Part shown: in pieces, positions 1 through 5,843 of the stretch
Layout: each line of letters opens with the position of its first letter
Position numbering within the stretch: position 1 is the first letter of the stretch
NCBI GenBank assembly: GCA_009925805.1
Contig: RFQF01000119.1
Coordinates: forward strand, 1 to 6,397
Length of the DNA: 6,397 nt
Direction: 5' to 3'
Source: Flavobacteriia bacterium
Lineage (GTDB): Bacteria > Bacteroidota > Bacteroidia > Flavobacteriales_D > Crocinitomicaceae
Made by a program: the position numbers and the translations under genes
The notes under the pieces: generated by a model
What the model was told of the DNA's origin: nothing
The model's database searches: none
What the model saw: the letters and a program-made list of their open reading frames with translations, nothing else

Positions 1-105
1 GCGCAAACGCTGCAGGTATGGATGATTCATTACATCGAAAATCAAATCGTCGGGGACAGCGATAAACCCGTAAAGTGGGTCGTTGATGATTTTCTTTTTA
101 TTCAA
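1..105 (-). CDS. HD-superfamily phosphohydrolase, N-terminal 35 codons (runs off left edge)
   Basis: Read leftward, the first 105 bases encode a start resembling MNKKKIINDPLYGFI, followed by a VPDDLIFDVMNHPYLQRLR-like segment. This is the characteristic N-terminus of the Bacteroidota HD-domain phosphohydrolases (dGTPase/EF1143-like metal-dependent phosphohydrolases). The HD metal-binding motif would lie beyond the window, so the substrate cannot be judged. I place the start at a TTG codon at 105-103, because the family normally begins just before the lysine-rich KKKIINDP segment and no ATG is available in frame nearby. The frame stays open upstream, so the start is an inference. A good Bacteroidota -7 element lies about 46 bases upstream on the same strand, which fits this start. 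The gene is divergent from porX, an arrangement I recall from other Bacteroidota genomes. Confidence 0.82.
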   Translation of the reverse strand, partial: MNKKKIINDPLYGFIAVPDDLIFDVMNHPYLQRLR

Positions 106-108
106 CGG

Positions 109-139
109 TTCGCTGTGAGGTAGCAATTGCTTATTTTTA
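109..139 (+). promoter_or_regulatory. Weak candidate promoter for porX
   Basis: TATTTTTA at 132-139 matches the -7 consensus TAnnTTTG except for the last base. TTCG at 109-112, exactly 19 bases upstream, resembles the -33 TTTG. A start near 145 would leave a leader of about 30 bases before the porX ATG at 174. That leader is A-rich (AAAATTAAACGGA) and has no strong Shine-Dalgarno sequence, which is common in Bacteroidota. It is a low-information match and could be chance in an AT-rich spacer. Confidence 0.28.
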
Positions 140-150
140 CAACTAGGACA

Positions 151-158
151 CAAACTTA
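151..158 (-). promoter_or_regulatory. Candidate -7 promoter element for the HD phosphohydrolase gene
   Basis: On the minus strand these bases read TAAGTTTG, an exact match to the Bacteroidota sigma-A -7 consensus TAnnTTTG. Transcription would start near 143-147 and give a leader of about 40 bases before the TTG start at 105. I see no TTG at the usual -33 distance, so only half of the promoter is supported. Confidence 0.5.
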
Positions 159-173
159 TAAAAATTAAACGGA

Positions 174-1715
174 ATGGGTAAAATTCTTTGGGCAGATGAC
201 GAAATAGATTTATTGAAACCCCACATCCTTTTCCTGGAATCAAAAGGCTACCGAGTGGACAGTGTTACCAACGGAATCGATGCAGTAGACAAAGCAGAAG
301 AACAACGCTATGATGTCATTTTCTTGGATGAAAATATGCCTGGAATCAGTGGTTTAGAGGCGCTTACCAAAATTAAAGAATCAAATCCTTTGGTGCCCAT
401 CGTTATGATCACCAAAAGCGAGGAAGAATTCATCATGGAAGAAGCTATTGGAAGTAAAATTGCTGATTATTTGATTAAACCGGTAAATCCGAGTCAAATT
501 CTATTAAGCCTTAAAAAAATCCTGAATCAAGCACAACTTGTTTCTCAAAAAACAAACGTCAACTACCAACAAGAATTCCGTCAACTCGGGATGCAGCTGA
601 ATAACCGTTTGGATGCCAACGAATGGACTGAAATGTACAAGAAACTGGTATACTGGGAACTGGAATTGGAACAAGCGGAGGACAAAGCCATGAAGGAAAT
701 TTTCGACATGCAGAAAAAAGAGGCCAACCAATTGTTTTGCGACTTCATCGAAGACCATTACATCGACTGGCTGAATGGAACAGAAGAAATGCCGTACATG
801 CTCCACAACATGATCCGGACAAGGGTACTCCCTAAAATTGGTAAGGAAAAATTAGCAGTGCTAGTGATTGATAACTTGCGCTTCGATCAGTGGAAAGTGT
901 TGGAACCGCTCATTGGAAAATCGTACCAAAAAGAAGAAGAATACGTCATTTATTCCATCCTGCCTACGGCCACGCACTATGCGAGAAATGCATTCTTTGC
1001 AGGACTGTTGCCTTCGGAAATTGAGAAAAAATTTCCGCAATTTTGGCGGTATGAAGAAGATGAAGGAAGCAAAAATCAATTTGAAAAAGAACTGCTTGAG
1101 CAACAATTGAAGCGCCTTAGTAAACAATGCAGGTGGAGCTACCATAAAATCACCAACTTGGAGGCGGGAAAGCGATTGAACGACCAATTCAACCAAATCA
1201 AAGACAACGACGTGAATTTTGTGGTGTATAACTTTGTGGACATGCTCTCGCACGCCCGCACGGACATGGAAGTCATCCGAGAATTGGCGAACGACGAAGC
1301 CGCCTACCGTTCCCTTACCAAATCTTGGTTCGAGCATTCACCGCTCCACGAGTTAATCCTGAAATTTAAAGATTTGGGTGTACGCCTCATTATCACCACC
1401 GACCACGGTACGGTGAAAGTGAATAAACCCGTGAAAATAGTGGGCGAAAGGAATACGAACAGTAACCTACGCTACAAAGTAGGCCGCGGGCTCAGCTATG
1501 ATAAAAAAGAAGTGTTTGTCGTGAATAAACCCACGGAGGCCTTCTTGCCGCAAATCAAAATCTCCAACGAATATGTCTTTGCACGGGAAGCCGATTTCTT
1601 TGTCTATCCGAATAACTACCACCACTTCGTCAACCACTACGGCAACACCTTCCAGCACGGGGGCATTTCTATGGAAGAAATGCTCATTCCTTTTATTGAA
1701 TTGCAACCTAAATAA
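174..1715 (+). CDS. porX: T9SS response regulator PorX (CheY-like receiver plus PglZ domain)
   Basis: A 513-residue two-domain regulator, full length for the family. Residues 1-120 form a CheY-like receiver, with the acidic pair D8/D9, phosphoacceptor D52 in FLDENMPG, T80 and K102 (LIKPVNP). An alpha-helical linker follows (about 120-220). Residues 225-513 form a PglZ domain of the alkaline-phosphatase superfamily. All the metal and nucleophile positions expected for that fold appear present: D233 (VIDN), threonine in PTATHYAR (T265 or T267), D356 and H360 (DMLSH), D410 and H411 (TTDHGT), and H495 (FQHGG). In studied Bacteroidota, PorX works with the histidine kinase PorY to control type IX secretion, and its PglZ domain acts as a phosphodiesterase on oligonucleotides. 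The start is the first in-frame ATG and gives an ordinary receiver N-terminus (MGKILWADDE). No kinase gene lies in the window, as is usual because porY is normally unlinked. Confidence 0.97.
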   Translation: MGKILWADDEIDLLKPHILFLESKGYRVDSVTNGIDAVDKAEEQRYDVIFLDENMPGISGLEALTKIKESNPLVPIVMITKSEEEFIMEEAIGSKIADYLIKPVNPSQILLSLKKILNQAQLVSQKTNVNYQQEFRQLGMQLNNRLDANEWTEMYKKLVYWELELEQAEDKAMKEIFDMQKKEANQLFCDFIEDHYIDWLNGTEEMPYMLHNMIRTRVLPKIGKEKLAVLVIDNLRFDQWKVLEPLIGKSYQKEEEYVIYSILPTATHYARNAFFAGLLPSEIEKKFPQFWRYEEDEGSKNQFEKELLEQQLKRLSKQCRWSYHKITNLEAGKRLNDQFNQIKDNDVNFVVYNFVDMLSHARTDMEVIRELANDEAAYRSLTKSWFEHSPLHELILKFKDLGVRLIITTDHGTVKVNKPVKIVGERNTNSNLRYKVGRGLSYDKKEVFVVNKPTEAFLPQIKISNEYVFAREADFFVYPNNYHHFVNHYGNTFQHGGISMEEMLIPFIELQPK

Positions 1716-1731
1716 CATTTGCTGCTTTCCG

Positions 1732-1763
1732 TTGTTTCAAGAGCGGTGTTTGTCGTAAATTTG
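1732..1763 (+). promoter_or_regulatory. Candidate promoter of the sufS-sufE-sufT cassette, possibly leaderless
   Basis: TAAATTTG at 1756-1763 is an exact TAnnTTTG -7 element. TTG at 1732-1734 lies 21 bases upstream, within the spacing accepted for the Bacteroidota -33 element. Only the four bases TACC separate the element from the sufS ATG at 1768. Transcription would therefore start at, or within a few bases of, the A of the start codon, leaving little or no leader and no room for a ribosome binding site. The 52-base spacer after porX holds no hairpin terminator that I can see, so readthrough from porX is also possible. Confidence 0.6.
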
Positions 1764-1767
1764 TACC

Positions 1768-2988
1768 ATGCTGCCCTTTGATGTTCATGAAATCCGCAAA
1801 GACTTCCCTATTCTTCTAGAATCGGTTCACGGCAAACCCTTAATTTACTTTGATAACGGTGCATCTTCCCAAAAACCTACTCGGGTCATCGATCGGATCA
1901 CGCACTATTACGAGCATGAACATTCCAATGTACACCGAGGTGTTCACTATCTAAGCTTTACCGCTACGCAAGCCTATGAAGCAGCACGCCAGGCGGTGGC
2001 ACGTTTTATTGGATCTTCGACACCCCAAGAAATTGTTTTCACCAAAGGCACCACTGACGGAATTAATACCGTGGCGTACAGTTTTGGAGAAACCCTCAAA
2101 GCGGGTGACGAAATTCTCATTACCGGCATGGAGCATCATTCCAACATTGTTCCTTGGCAATTGCTTTGTGAAAGGAGAGGCTTAATATTGAAGGTGCTTC
2201 CAGTGTTGGAAAATGGAACCTTGGATTTGGCAAAACTTGACCATTTACTGAGCGAAAGAACTGCCATCGTGAGTTTGGTGCATGTATCAAACACCCTCGG
2301 CACGGTGAATCCTGTGAAGGAAATCATCGAAAAAGCCCACGCCGTTGGGGCAAAAGTACTGCTCGATGCCGCCCAAAGCATTCAACATCTTCCTATAAAT
2401 GTACAAGCGCTTGATTGCGATTTTTTGGTGTTTTCAGGACATAAAGTATTTGCTCCCACGGGCATTGGCGTTCTTTATGCAAAACATGCCTTATTGGAAT
2501 CCATGCCCCCATATCAAGGCGGAGGTGACATGATCGAACGAGTCACCTTTGAGAAAACAACCTATGCGCCCGTTCCATTAAAATTTGAAGCAGGAACTCC
2601 TAATATCTCGGGGGCTATTGCGTTAGGAGAAGCCTTTGCATTCTTGGAATCGATAGACTTACCCGGAGCGTACGAGCATGAAGCGACCTTGGGCAAGTAC
2701 CTTCGCCTTCGTATGAAGGAAATTCCCGGAGTACGGTTCATTGGGGACGCCCCTGAAACGTGCAGTACTCTTTCTTTTTTGGTTGGGAATCTTCACCCAT
2801 CCGACCTAGGAACCCTACTCGACCAGCAAGGAATTGCCGTTCGCACCGGACACCACTGCACCCAACCGCTCATGACACAATTTCAAATTCCAGGAACCGT
2901 TCGGGCTTCACTGGCATTTTACAACACCCTGAAGGAAATTGATAACTTCATCCACGCTTTGGAACGCGCAATAAAATTGCTCGCATGA
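1768..2988 (+). CDS. sufS: Cysteine desulfurase SufS (group II, PLP-dependent)
   Basis: A 406-residue class V aminotransferase-fold enzyme that takes sulfur from L-cysteine, releases alanine and passes the persulfide to a SufE-type acceptor for Fe-S cluster assembly in the cytoplasm. Visible motifs in order: YFDNGASSQKP (28-37), NVHRGVHYLS (54-63), MEHHSNIVPWQ (121-131), the PLP-contacting DAAQS (200-204), the PLP Schiff-base lysine K226 in FSGHKVFAPTGIG, and the persulfide cysteine C364 in RTGHHCTQPLM. The short loop around C364 is typical of SufS rather than IscS/NifS. Length and positions of K226 and C364 match E. coli SufS as I recall it. The start fits the family N-terminus (HEIRKDFPIL). 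The stop codon overlaps the next start as ATGA (2985-2988), which suggests translational coupling to sufE. The usual scaffold genes sufBCD are not in the window. Confidence 0.96.
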   Translation: MLPFDVHEIRKDFPILLESVHGKPLIYFDNGASSQKPTRVIDRITHYYEHEHSNVHRGVHYLSFTATQAYEAARQAVARFIGSSTPQEIVFTKGTTDGINTVAYSFGETLKAGDEILITGMEHHSNIVPWQLLCERRGLILKVLPVLENGTLDLAKLDHLLSERTAIVSLVHVSNTLGTVNPVKEIIEKAHAVGAKVLLDAAQSIQHLPINVQALDCDFLVFSGHKVFAPTGIGVLYAKHALLESMPPYQGGGDMIERVTFEKTTYAPVPLKFEAGTPNISGAIALGEAFAFLESIDLPGAYEHEATLGKYLRLRMKEIPGVRFIGDAPETCSTLSFLVGNLHPSDLGTLLDQQGIAVRTGHHCTQPLMTQFQIPGTVRASLAFYNTLKEIDNFIHALERAIKLLA

Positions 2989-3295
2989 AAAAAACAATCC
3001 CCCAACTGCAAGACGAGATTATCGATGAGTTTCAAATCTTCGACGATTGGTTGGAAAAGTACGAGTACCTTATCGACCTGGGCAAAGACCTGCCCTTGAT
3101 TGCTGAAGAAAAAAAAACCGACGATCGATTGTCCGGGTGCTTTCCGACCAAACCCCGGAAGATATCGTGAAAAGCGATTTGTATTTTATTGCTAAAATTG
3201 GACTGCAAGCGCATTTATCCCCCACGAGAGCCAATGGATTGGTGGGCATGGTAAAGCGCTTAAAAACGGACGCCTTGAAGCATGTTACCTTATGA
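2985..3295 (+). pseudogene. sufE: SufE sulfur acceptor, broken by an internal deletion with frameshift
   Basis: SufE (about 140 residues) normally accepts persulfide sulfur from SufS on a cysteine in a GCQSxVW motif. The first 49 codons are normal SufE, through DEIIDEFQIFDDWLEKYEYLIDLGKDLPLI and EEKKTDDRL. That frame then leaves the family sequence and stops at 3168-3170 (61 codons). The C-terminal third continues in another frame from about 3128: IVRVLSDQTPEDIVK, then FIAKIGLQAHLSPTRANGLVGMVKRLK, ending in TGA at 3293-3295. Between the two parts about 35-40 residues are absent, including the catalytic cysteine region and the FTADSDA segment. The cysteine in LSGC of the out-of-frame tail is coincidental. 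The start overlaps the sufS stop, and the final TGA overlaps the next ATG (ATGA, 3292-3295), so the locus kept its operon architecture. As written it cannot encode a working SufE. A deletion error in the assembly is the main alternative. Confidence 0.9.
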
Positions 3296-3597
3296 TTGAA
3301 TTAGAAAACGACATTGTAAAAACCCTCAAAACCATCTACGACCCAGAGATACCGGTGGATATTTTTGAATTGGGCTTGATTTATGAAATTCGCATCAACG
3401 ACGAACGATTGGTGGACATCGACATGACCTTAACCTCTCCCAATTGTCCGGTAGCCGAGACGCTTCCCAAAGAAGTAGAAGACAAGGTGAAAGGCATGGA
3501 TGCGGTTTCTGATTGTAAAGTGCACATTGTGTTCGACCCGCCATGGGACAAGGATATGATGTCGGAAGAAGCTAAGTTGGAACTTGGGTTTTTATAA
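3292..3597 (+). CDS. SufT-like Fe-S assembly protein (DUF59/MIP18 family)
   Basis: A complete 101-residue protein of the DUF59/MIP18 family, cytosolic and without a signal peptide. The family signature is intact: TIYDPEIPVDIFELGLIYEI (14-33), TLTSPNCPVAETLP (46-59, with the conserved C52) and the C-terminal PPWDKDMMSEEAKLELGFL (83-101). A second cysteine is C75. Relatives (SufT, the PaaD domain, eukaryotic MIP18/CIA2) assist Fe-S cluster maturation or delivery to target proteins. The exact role in Bacteroidota is less defined, so I give no gene symbol. The ATG overlaps the TGA of the broken sufE. If that frame is not translated to its end, coupled translation of this gene could be reduced. 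Its stop lies one base from the convergent lipoprotein gene, leaving no space for an intergenic terminator. Confidence 0.92.
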   Translation: MIELENDIVKTLKTIYDPEIPVDIFELGLIYEIRINDERLVDIDMTLTSPNCPVAETLPKEVEDKVKGMDAVSDCKVHIVFDPPWDKDMMSEEAKLELGFL

Positions 3598-3598
3598 C

Positions 3599-4015
3599 TT
3601 ATTGTTTTTCAAACACGTAGCGCAAGCGCTGGCTGGAGACAACATCAAAGTATTCGAATTCTAAATTATCTCGGGTAATCACGAAAATACGATTCTTCAG
3701 GATTCCGCTGTTTTGTATCCAATTCAATTCGTTGTTGGTCAAATCCATAGTGAAGGTGCCTTGTAGATTCAATGTATCCAGGGTTCCCCCTTGAAAGGAA
3801 GCAAACTGCGAGAGTATTAAACCGTTGACCTTTATCCCATTAAATACCAAGGTACCTGAAGGTTGATGATCGAAAAAAGTAAACCCATCGTAATCTTGGA
3901 GGCGGACCAGCGTACATTTCCAAGACCCTTGAAGGTAACGATTATACCTTTTCTCCTTGTTGCAGGAAACAAAGCAGCACGATATGACTAATAATAAAAG
4001 TAAATTGCTTCGCAT
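3599..4015 (-). CDS. Small lipoprotein, possibly lipocalin-like
   Basis: A 138-residue protein of unknown function. It starts with a type II signal peptide (MRSNLLLLLVISCCFVSC); the likely lipidated cysteine is C18 (FVSC followed by NKEKRY), with C13 (VISC) as an alternative. The mature part is about 120 residues, rich in alternating hydrophobic and polar residues. It opens with YLQGSWKCTLVRL, the GxW-type start seen in lipocalin-like lipoproteins of Bacteroidota, and continues with strands such as SGTLVFNG, TFTMDLTNNELNWI, RIFVITRDNLEFEYF and RLRYVFEKQ. An eight-strand small barrel is plausible but not proven. The start overlaps the upstream gene's stop as TAATG, which supports both the start choice and translation coupled to the larger lipoprotein. 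It is the last gene of the leftward operon and ends one base from the sufT-like gene. Confidence 0.8.
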   Translation of the reverse strand: MRSNLLLLLVISCCFVSCNKEKRYNRYLQGSWKCTLVRLQDYDGFTFFDHQPSGTLVFNGIKVNGLILSQFASFQGGTLDTLNLQGTFTMDLTNNELNWIQNSGILKNRIFVITRDNLEFEYFDVVSSQRLRYVFEKQ

Positions 4016-5022
4016 TATTGGAGCACCAGTTCTTCTAAATTGCTCTTGGATAATTGGAGGCTACCCGAGGCCACCACGCACAGGTAAGGCTTGCTGGAAA
4101 TATTGATTTGCTTGATGAGCACCGGTTTTTCATGATCCAGCTCTGCATCGCCTTGCGCCTCAATGCTCGTGGCCATCGCGATTGCTGTGGGATTGAGGTT
4201 GGCGTTGGGGTTGATGAACACATTTTCGCCGGAAACCCTGGCTAAGGCAAACTGGTTGGCGCCTAGAGGAAAAACCGAGGCAATGCCGCCGTCCATGGCT
4301 GCGCCATTGTACACCCCGCTGAATTGCAAATCGCTGTCAAAAAACACGGTCGAAAACGAATAATTATAAAAAGCGTTGATTACAAAATAATTGTTTTCCG
4401 GGGTGGACCGAATGAAAAAAGGATAGTGCTTTCCTGTGTGCATCACATGCTTGAGCAAGAGGTCGTCCACGTTGGTGGAAATGCTCAACGCCCCTATTTT
4501 GACCACCGTATCCAAGGCTTGGCTTACCTTGTGAATCACTGTCATCTGCGATGAGAGGGGACAACTCATCAGGTACAAATCGCTGCCGTTGTAATATGCA
4601 TGCACCGGATAACTGACTTCCTCCAAGGTGGAAATCGAAGTGACGCTTTTATTGGCTTCATCTATCCGAAGAATGCGTGTATTCAACGCAATGGGGTCCA
4701 TGCACACCAAATACAACTGCTGCTGGATGTTGACCAAGGACGGTACCGCATTTACGTACTGTTCGGGCAGTTCGAGGTTCCACTCAAAATCCCCATCCTT
4801 GTCCATTTTCATGAGATGGATCCGCCAGCCGTCGTAGGCGCTCAAGACAAAATACCCATTATCCAAGGTGGCTTTGCACATCGACAAGGGGGCAAAGGAA
4901 CGGTTTCCGTTTTGATCGTCGTAAATTTTCACAAAGGGCAAGGAACTCTTATCCTTCTTCTCGCATGCGCTGAAGAAAAAAACAAGGATTCCGATAACCC
5001 ACAACAAATTCCTGCGTTTCAT
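4015..5022 (-). CDS. Lipoprotein of unknown function with one propeller-type repeat
   Basis: A 335-residue protein. The N-terminus MKRRNLLWVIGILVFFFSAC has a basic start, a hydrophobic core and a lipobox ending at C20, followed by the charged EKKDKSS, so it should be an envelope lipoprotein. Surface exposure is possible but cannot be read from the sequence. The segment at about 54-84 (DNGYFVLSAYDG, then IHLMKMDKDGDFEWNLEL) resembles the repeat DGGY-IV-x-G...LIKLDxDGNxxW found in Bacteroidota secreted beta-propellers. Later strands are too diverged for me to count blades. I prefer the ATG at 5022 because it forms a TAATG overlap with the upstream stop, the same architecture as the next junction. 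An ATG two codons upstream (5028) would add only MV. The stop overlaps the next gene's ATG. I do not recognise a specific function. Confidence 0.82.
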   Translation of the reverse strand: MKRRNLLWVIGILVFFFSACEKKDKSSLPFVKIYDDQNGNRSFAPLSMCKATLDNGYFVLSAYDGWRIHLMKMDKDGDFEWNLELPEQYVNAVPSLVNIQQQLYLVCMDPIALNTRILRIDEANKSVTSISTLEEVSYPVHAYYNGSDLYLMSCPLSSQMTVIHKVSQALDTVVKIGALSISTNVDDLLLKHVMHTGKHYPFFIRSTPENNYFVINAFYNYSFSTVFFDSDLQFSGVYNGAAMDGGIASVFPLGANQFALARVSGENVFINPNANLNPTAIAMATSIEAQGDAELDHEKPVLIKQINISSKPYLCVVASGSLQLSKSNLEELVLQ

Positions 5023-5843
5023 TACCATTTTTTATGTAGAGGAACCATGACTGTAACCAATATATTCAAGGACAACAAATTGAATTTATCTTGAACATCT
5101 AAATATTCGGTAGCCATTCCGGTGTAGTCTGCGTAACGGTTGAATTCATTGATGGAAGTGCGTAGGTTATAACTTAAGGTTCCTGACAAGCTAACGGCGA
5201 AATGTTCACGATAATAGGCTATTCCGGCACCTCCTAATACTGCCACATTGAATCGGTTGAGGTGCGGGGTAAATTCAGCTACGGAAGAAGACGTGGCAGA
5301 TTTTCGGTCCACCTTTTGGTCGATATAATTGTCGGAAAACACTTGTTTACTGGCGAAGTAGGCGATATCAGCAGAGATGCCCGTTTGTACAAAGGGAGAA
5401 AACCTCAAGCGCGTAAAATCAAAACGCAAAAGTATAGGGATGCGAATACTCGAAATTTTCTGGCGGTGTAAGAATTCTTTGTACACTTCTCCTCCCATGA
5501 TGGTATCCGACCAATGGTAGCTATTCATGTAACTATAGCGCTGCGTTTGAAAACAAGGTTGGGTAAGGATCGAAAATTGCGGTGTAAAGGCAAACGAACC
5601 ATGCAAACCATAAGCTCCTCCTACATTGCTGAAAAGATGGCTATAGTGTTTATCGAAATCCTTTTGCGCCGATTGAGGAGTTGCTTGCAATAAACTGAAA
5701 CGCTCGCGCAGTATCGGCTGCGTAAAAGTGGTTCCAACATTGATTCCGAAGAAATACCGATCCTTACGATATTGATGCCGATTACTTTGCCCATAAGCTA
5801 ATTGAATACCCAATAAAATCGTACCTAGCAATACAATCCTCAT
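5022..5843 (-). CDS. PorT-like outer-membrane beta-barrel protein
   Basis: A 273-residue protein starting with a type I signal peptide (MRIVLLGTILLGIQLAYGQS; likely cleavage after G18, before Q19). The mature sequence has regular amphipathic strands typical of the Bacteroidota OMP_b-brl_2 (PorT-family) barrels: YFFGINVGTTFTQP near the start, YGLHGSFAFTPQFSILTQPCFQTQRYSY, SSIRIPILLRFDFTRLRFSPFVQTGISADIAYF, FNVAVLGGAGIAYYREHFAVSLSGTLSYNLRTS and the final LLSLNILVTVMVPL. The RIPILLRF and GGAGIAYY patterns are hallmarks of this group. The family is large and functionally mixed, so similarity to PorT does not make it a T9SS component. Its ATG overlaps the upstream TGA (ATGA, 5840-5843), and its TAA overlaps the next start. 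Cargo, ligand or scaffold roles are all open. Confidence 0.85.
   Translation of the reverse strand: MRIVLLGTILLGIQLAYGQSNRHQYRKDRYFFGINVGTTFTQPILRERFSLLQATPQSAQKDFDKHYSHLFSNVGGAYGLHGSFAFTPQFSILTQPCFQTQRYSYMNSYHWSDTIMGGEVYKEFLHRQKISSIRIPILLRFDFTRLRFSPFVQTGISADIAYFASKQVFSDNYIDQKVDRKSATSSSVAEFTPHLNRFNVAVLGGAGIAYYREHFAVSLSGTLSYNLRTSINEFNRYADYTGMATEYLDVQDKFNLLSLNILVTVMVPLHKKW

Noticed and set aside
1..123. Rightward open frame of 40 codons ending in TAG at 121-123.
   Set aside because: The opposite strand encodes the recognisable start of an HD-superfamily phosphohydrolase over the same bases, while the rightward translation resembles no family I know.
861..1337. Leftward open frame of 158 codons inside porX.
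   Set aside because: It is antisense to the well-conserved PglZ domain, and its phenylalanine-rich translation is what the reverse complement of lysine/glutamate-rich coding sequence gives.
3109..3117. Run of nine A bases in sufE that could allow -1 slippage and join the two frames into one protein of about 103 residues.
   Set aside because: The arithmetic works (a -1 shift here reads through to the TGA at 3293-3295), but the joined protein would still lack the catalytic cysteine region. The family-typical KTDDRL lies after the A-run in the original frame, so the true break is downstream. Programmed frameshifting is not needed to explain it.
2985..3170. Open frame of 61 codons taken as a complete small protein.
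   Set aside because: Its last dozen residues do not match SufE and arise from the shifted frame. The real C-terminus continues in another frame to 3295, so it is a fragment of a broken gene.
3619..3630. Inverted repeat AGCGCAAGCGCT as a possible terminator for either convergent operon.
   Set aside because: It has a five-pair stem with a two-base loop and no following T-run at the right distance on either strand, and it lies within coding sequence of the small lipoprotein.
4600..5094. Rightward open frame of 164 codons antisense to the 335-residue lipoprotein.
   Set aside because: It has no recognisable domain or initiation context and lies opposite a gene with a clear lipoprotein signal and coupled neighbours. 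It is a shadow frame.
5022..5843. Naming the beta-barrel gene porT.
   Set aside because: The similarity is only to the broad barrel family. True PorT is a specific T9SS component, and the neighbours here are not the T9SS core genes.
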